Shown piece after piece: positions 60,481 to 64,000 of a stretch of 64,000 nucleotides of DNA. The position numbers and the translations under genes were made by a program. The notes below the pieces were generated by a model. The model was not told the DNA's origin, did no database searches, and worked only from the letters and a program-made list of their open reading frames with translations. This DNA is from Collinsella sp. OM04-5 (GTDB lineage Bacteria; Actinomycetota; Coriobacteriia; Coriobacteriales; Coriobacteriaceae). Each line of letters opens with the position of its first letter. The stretch's first letter is position 1. The stretch is from NCBI RefSeq assembly GCF_003439125.1, contig NZ_QSUU01000012.1:27746-91745 (forward strand). Direction: 5' to 3'.

Positions 60481-60637
60481 AACCTGCCATATGGGGACAG
60501 GTATATTTTGGTAGGTTTTACCTGCTGTTTTGTTGATATGACGGCGGGTGCTGTTATGGCACACGCCGAAATGAACGCAATTATGAGCACCGTTTGGCGC
60601 CCGCGCGGCGCGACGGTAGTGGGAGAGGAAGGCTCAG

Positions 60638-61741
60638 ATGAGCGACAGCAAGCATGTGACGTACGAGGACGCCGGCGTCGATACCGCCGAGGGCGGCCGC
60701 GCCGTCGACGCGATTAAGCAAATGGTCAAGGACACCAATCGCCCCGAGGTTATCGGCGGCATCGGTGGCTTTGGTGGCCTGTTCTCGGCCGCCGCGCTTA
60801 AGGATATGGAAGACCCGATCCTGATCAGCGGTACCGACGGCGTGGGCACCAAGCTCGTGCTCGCCCAGATCATGGACCGTCACGAGACGGTGGGCCAGGA
60901 CCTGGTCGCTATGTGCGTCAACGATATTCTGGCTTCGGGCGCCGAGCCGCTGTTCTTCCTGGATTACGTTGCCATCGGTCACATCGAGGCCGAGCACATG
61001 GCAAAGATCATCAAGGGCGTGGCCGACGGCTGCAAGCTCGCGGGTTGCGCGCTCGTGGGCGGCGAGATGGCCGAGCACCCGGGCGTTATGGCTCCGGCCG
61101 ACTACGACCTCGCCGGCTTTACCGTGGGCGTCGTCGATCGTCCCAAGATGCTCGACCCCGCGAACGTTCGCCCGGGCGATGTGATCCTGGGCCTGCCTTC
61201 CACCGGCGTGCACTCCAACGGCTACTCGCTCGTGCGCAAGGTCATCGGCGTCGACGGCATCAAGCCGGGCACGCCCGAGGCCGCCGCTAAGGCCGAGGAG
61301 CTGAGCCGTCCGCTCGAGGAGCTCGGCGGCGCTTCGCTGGCTGACGCCCTGCTGGCTCCCACGCGCATTTATGTGAAGCCGATTCTTGAGCTGCTGCGCG
61401 GCGGCGCCAACGTGCATGCTATCGCCCACATCACCGGCGGCGGTATTACCGAGAACCTCAACCGCGCGCTTGCCGACGACGTTGACGCCGTGGTCACCCG
61501 CAACGGTGCCGAGATGGGCTGGGACGTTCCGCCCGTCATTACCTACGTGTCGCGCCAGGCCGAGCTTGCGCCCAACGAGGCTTGCAAGACCTTCAACATG
61601 GGCGTCGGCCTGTGCCTGATCGTCGCCCCCGAGGACGAGGCTGCCGTGACCGAGGCTCTGGTCGCGCTGGGCGAGAAACCGTTCCGCGTGGGCGAGTGCG
61701 TCGAGGGCTCCGGTGAGGTCGTGTACTCCGATGAGCGCTAA
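60638..61741 (+). CDS. purM: Phosphoribosylformylglycinamidine cyclo-ligase
   Basis: 367 residues. Makes AIR from FGAM. Motifs: SGTDGVGTKLVLAQ, GQDLVAMCVNDILASGAEPL, STGVHSNGYSLVRKV and ITGGGITENLNRAL. The ATG follows GAGAGGAAGG. It overlaps purN by 11 bp. Confidence 0.97.
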   Translation: MSDSKHVTYEDAGVDTAEGGRAVDAIKQMVKDTNRPEVIGGIGGFGGLFSAAALKDMEDPILISGTDGVGTKLVLAQIMDRHETVGQDLVAMCVNDILASGAEPLFFLDYVAIGHIEAEHMAKIIKGVADGCKLAGCALVGGEMAEHPGVMAPADYDLAGFTVGVVDRPKMLDPANVRPGDVILGLPSTGVHSNGYSLVRKVIGVDGIKPGTPEAAAKAEELSRPLEELGGASLADALLAPTRIYVKPILELLRGGANVHAIAHITGGGITENLNRALADDVDAVVTRNGAEMGWDVPPVITYVSRQAELAPNEACKTFNMGVGLCLIVAPEDEAAVTEALVALGEKPFRVGECVEGSGEVVYSDER

Positions 61742-62429
61742 CGAGCAGATGGCTGCCGCCGAGGGCCTGGACTTTGTGCCCTATACCCGTCCGACCGGCA
61801 CCGATACGGCCGAGCCGCTTAAGATCGGTGTGCTCATCAGCGGCTCTGGCACCAACCTGCAGGCGCTGATTGACCTGATCGCCGCCGGCAAACTCAATGC
61901 TTCGATCGAGCTGGTGGTCTCGAGCCGTCCTTCGGCCAAGGGCTTGCAACGCGCCGAGCGTGCAGGTATCCAGACGCTGACGCTCTCCAAGGATGTCTAT
62001 GCCGACCCTATTGCCGCCGACGAGATCATCGCGCACGAGCTGCTCGAGCGCGGCTGCGAATATGTGGTCATGGCCGGCTACATGCGCATGGTGCGCACGC
62101 CTCTGCTGGCGGCGTTTCCCAACCGCGTGGTTAATTTGCATCCGGCGCTGCTGCCGAGCTTTACCGGCGCGCATGCGATCGACGATGCCTTTGTCCGCGG
62201 CGTTAAGGTGACCGGTGTGACCGTGCACTTTGCCAACGAGATCTACGACAACGGCCCCATCATCGCCCAGCGCGCGCTGGCTGTCGAGGAAGGCTGGGAT
62301 GTCGACATGCTCGAGGAGCACATCCATGCGATCGAGCATGTGCTGTATCCCGAGGTCGTGCAGATGCTCGCCGACGGTCGCGTCCACGTGCTAGAGAGCG
62401 GCAAGGTCGCAATTGATCCGGCACGCTAG
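61731..62429 (+). CDS. purN: Phosphoribosylglycinamide formyltransferase
   Basis: 232 residues. Folate-dependent GAR formylation. Motifs: IGVLISGSGTNLQALID, catalytic NLHPALLPSFTGAHA and VHFANEIYDNGPIIAQ. The N-terminal 35 residues are an extra segment before the fold. ATG 61731 lies within the end of purM, so translation is coupled. A terminator follows at 62490. Confidence 0.96.
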   Translation: MSANEQMAAAEGLDFVPYTRPTGTDTAEPLKIGVLISGSGTNLQALIDLIAAGKLNASIELVVSSRPSAKGLQRAERAGIQTLTLSKDVYADPIAADEIIAHELLERGCEYVVMAGYMRMVRTPLLAAFPNRVVNLHPALLPSFTGAHAIDDAFVRGVKVTGVTVHFANEIYDNGPIIAQRALAVEEGWDVDMLEEHIHAIEHVLYPEVVQMLADGRVHVLESGKVAIDPAR

Positions 62430-62489
62430 TCGTGTGTAAGAGGGCTCATTGAGCGTTCTTTGGGACGTAAGCGATCTAGAAAATCTGAT

Positions 62490-62522
62490 AGGGCCCTGTC
62501 CGTGCGCGGGCGGGGCCCTTTT
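62490..62522 (+). terminator. Terminator after purN
   Basis: AGGGCCCTGTCC pairs with GGGCGGGGCCCT (imperfect), then TTTT. Confidence 0.8.
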
Positions 62523-62538
62523 GTGTGGTCTACTCTGT

Positions 62539-62556
62539 TTGCTATACTGCTAGCAA
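62539..62556. promoter_or_regulatory. Toxin-antitoxin promoter and operator
   Basis: TTGCTA and TAGCAA (6-bp arms, 6-bp spacer) overlap a -10-like TATACT, 17 bp before the antitoxin start. Typical autoregulatory layout. Confidence 0.6.
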
Positions 62557-62572
62557 GTAGAGAGGAGCCGCT

Positions 62573-62917
62573 ATGGGTACAGCAACGGTGCAGCTCAACA
62601 CACGAATCGACCCTATGCTCAAGGCCGGTGGCGATGCGGTCCTGACTCGTAATGGGCTGGGGCCGAGTGACGCCATTCGTGCGCTTTGGACCTATCTTGC
62701 CGAGCATCAAACGTTGCCGGGATTTATGGTGACGGATAAGTGCGAGACGCCCCGTGCGAAGAGTCTTGCCGAACAGGGGTGTGGTCTGGCTTTTTCCTCA
62801 TTGGGGTTGAGCTTCTCAGATTTTGCGCCAGGCGAATCATCGGCGGACAACTGGGATGCCGTACGCGATGATATGTATGACGCGATGATTGCCGACATAG
62901 AGGCGAATTGCCGATGA
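62573..62917 (+). CDS. RelB/DinJ-like antitoxin
   Basis: 114 residues. The N-terminal ribbon-helix-helix part is TATVQLNTRIDPMLKAGGDAVL with GLGPSDAIRALWTYLAEH, as in DinJ. The C-terminal acidic part probably binds and blocks the toxin. GAGAGGAG precedes the ATG. Its stop overlaps the toxin start (ATGA). Confidence 0.82.
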   Translation: MGTATVQLNTRIDPMLKAGGDAVLTRNGLGPSDAIRALWTYLAEHQTLPGFMVTDKCETPRAKSLAEQGCGLAFSSLGLSFSDFAPGESSADNWDAVRDDMYDAMIADIEANCR

Positions 62918-63381
62918 TTGAGGCAAAGCGGCTCTTGGTGGACACGAATGTTTGGCTTGATTACTACCTGCAAGAGGGCGCATTCGACAACGTGAGAAGA
63001 TTGGTTGAACTGGCCGAAGCGGGAAAGATCGACCTTCTGTACGCGCCAACGACGGCAAAGGACGTGTTCTATATCTTGCCTCGGCGTCTAGCTCGACGGA
63101 ATGTGAATGGGATTAACGCTTCGTTCGGTCCGGCTGCATGGGCATGCGTCGAGCATATGATGCAGGTGGCAACGGCTTCCCCGCTTTCGATGGCGGAGTG
63201 CGAGATGGCGCGCATGCTTGGCAAGCGCATGCCGGACCTCGAGGACAATCTCATTATTGCCTCGGGCGATACGGCGGATGTTGACTACGTAGTCACGAGC
63301 GACCGACGCATGTTGGAGACGATGCCCGAGGTATGCTTGACGCCCGCGCGCGCACTCGAGCTCATCGGGATCCTCGGCTAA
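62914..63381 (+). CDS. PIN-domain toxin
   Basis: 155 residues. PIN nuclease fold: first acidic motif LLVDTNVWLDYYL, a middle Glu in MAECEMARML, and DLEDNLIIASGDTADVDYVVTSD with the last acidic residues. Such toxins cut RNA. Pairing with a DinJ-like rather than a VapB antitoxin is less common. The 4-bp overlap with the antitoxin is typical of a TA operon. Confidence 0.85.
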   Translation: MIEAKRLLVDTNVWLDYYLQEGAFDNVRRLVELAEAGKIDLLYAPTTAKDVFYILPRRLARRNVNGINASFGPAAWACVEHMMQVATASPLSMAECEMARMLGKRMPDLEDNLIIASGDTADVDYVVTSDRRMLETMPEVCLTPARALELIGILG

Positions 63382-63446
63382 CCTTGCATACCCCGTTTCG
63401 CTATCATATTGAGCATTGTGGCCCTCATGCAACTTTGGAGGACGGT

Positions 63447-63911
63447 ATGGCGGATAACGAAGCACTGTTTACGCCTGAGCTGGTGTTTTTTGATTGGGAG
63501 TGCGCGACGCCCGCCGAGGTGTTTGCGCGACTCGAAGGCGAACTTGCCCCACGCGGCTACATCTGCACCGGTTGGCTCGACGCCGTCCGCACGCGCGAGG
63601 ATGCCTATCCCACGGGCCTTGCCATGCCGGCGGCCAACATCGCCATCCCACACACCGACCCGGGGTTTGTGGCCAAGCCCTATATCGCGGTGGTAAAGCC
63701 CGCCACGTCCGTGACATTTAACGCTATGGCTGGCATGGGTGCTCCGGTGCCGGCGCAGATCGTCATCAATCTGGGCATCGCCGAGCCGGGCGGCCAGGTC
63801 GAGGCCCTGCAAGCGCTCATGAATATCTTTATGGACGCGGACGTCGCAGCCGATGTGCTCGGCCAGACCACGCCCCAAGGCATGGTCGACGCCATCCGCC
63901 GCCACTTTTAA
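63447..63911 (+). CDS. PTS fructose/galactitol-type IIA component
   Basis: 154 residues. Phospho-accepting His in NIAIPHTDPGFV near residue 68. The fold follows the EIIA-Fru/Gat pattern (TPAEVFARLEGELAPRGY, GLAMPAANIAIPHTD). ATG 63447 follows GGAGGACGGT. IIB and IIC genes, if adjacent, would lie beyond the window; a stem-loop at 63913-63945 follows directly. Confidence 0.88.
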   Translation: MADNEALFTPELVFFDWECATPAEVFARLEGELAPRGYICTGWLDAVRTREDAYPTGLAMPAANIAIPHTDPGFVAKPYIAVVKPATSVTFNAMAGMGAPVPAQIVINLGIAEPGGQVEALQALMNIFMDADVAADVLGQTTPQGMVDAIRRHF

Positions 63912-63912
63912 A

Positions 63913-63945
63913 GCCGGCACTTGGGGACTGTCCCTAACTGCCGGC
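63913..63945. terminator. Stem-loop after the PTS IIA gene
   Basis: GCCGGCA and TGCCGGC pair around a loop holding a smaller GGGAC/GTCCC stem. No T-tract, so either a weak terminator or an intra-operon hairpin. 63946-64000 shows nothing else. Confidence 0.5.
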
Positions 63946-64000
63946 AGAGACGATATGAGCAGGACATAAAACATTGAGAGCCCCTGCTGCATGAAAGACC

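Noticed and set aside
60481-60637. Small gene between purF and purM
   Set aside because: A frame from 60508 would overlap purM by 80 bp and its translation resembles no protein family; the stretch is probably leader sequence.

Overview
The window reads as the chromosomal replication-origin region of a Gram-positive actinobacterium of class Coriobacteriia, most likely Collinsella. This identification is an inference. It rests on moderate-to-high GC coding DNA, actinobacterial gene order, a GHKL-ATPase gene directly ahead of dnaA, a sortase-anchored glycoside hydrolase and a mannose-family PTS. No 16S gene is present to confirm it.

Layout. 1-2952 (minus): a DinG-like exonuclease-helicase (cut by the window edge) coupled to ddl. 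3038-4090 (plus): rlmN. 4290-9330 (minus): the classical left arm of oriC, in transcription order rpmH, rnpA, yidD, yidC, jag/khpB, rsmG, parA, parB and a small membrane protein, with a parS cluster at 6272-6365. Around 9331-9675 the coding strand switches. 9676-20807 (plus): GHKL-ATPase/winged-helix gene, dnaA, dnaN, recF, a DciA-like gene, gyrB and gyrA, with DnaA-box-like TTTTCAACA repeats on both sides of the ATPase-dnaA pair and an AT-rich stretch just before dnaN. 20808-21451: a 182-bp palindrome and an Ile-Ala-Ile tRNA cluster. 21591-24917: a bifunctional nuclease, two unknown proteins and typA. 25047-26988 (minus): a bactofilin-like membrane protein and a UPF0126 (TRIC-type) membrane protein. 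27100-27646: hairpin elements, a tRNA-like fragment and two tRNA-Ser genes.

28152-34976 (plus): rpsF-ssb-rpsR-rplI, dnaB, purA, purD and a Nudix hydrolase. 35224-37981: an ABC exporter and an unknown membrane protein. 38189-42944: carA-carB behind a PyrR-type RNA hairpin that encloses the ribosome-binding region. 43160-47010: a GntR/HutC regulator divergent from a four-gene mannose-family PTS (IIA, IIB, IIC, IID). 47207-48078: a small membrane protein and a MarR regulator. 48589-55002: a 2137-residue cell-wall-anchored GH31 enzyme with FN3, F5/8C, dockerin-like, cohesin-like and FIVAR modules. 55220-58522: purE, a class B sortase, a MoaE-like protein and a CmpB-type membrane protein. 58810-62429: purF, purM, purN. 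62573-63381: a DinJ-like/PIN toxin-antitoxin pair. 63447-63911: a lone fructose/galactitol-type PTS IIA.

The genes fall into four working sets: chromosome replication and segregation; purine and carbamoyl-phosphate synthesis; sugar uptake with host-glycan degradation; and an unusually rich set of palindromic intergenic elements, several present as two diverged copies in this window. The most unusual items are the GHKL-wHTH protein beside dnaA, the DnaA base-reading-motif change paired with non-canonical box-like repeats, the natural QRDR substitutions in GyrA, the 182-bp palindrome and the tRNA-Ser 3'-end fragment at 27196-27352.
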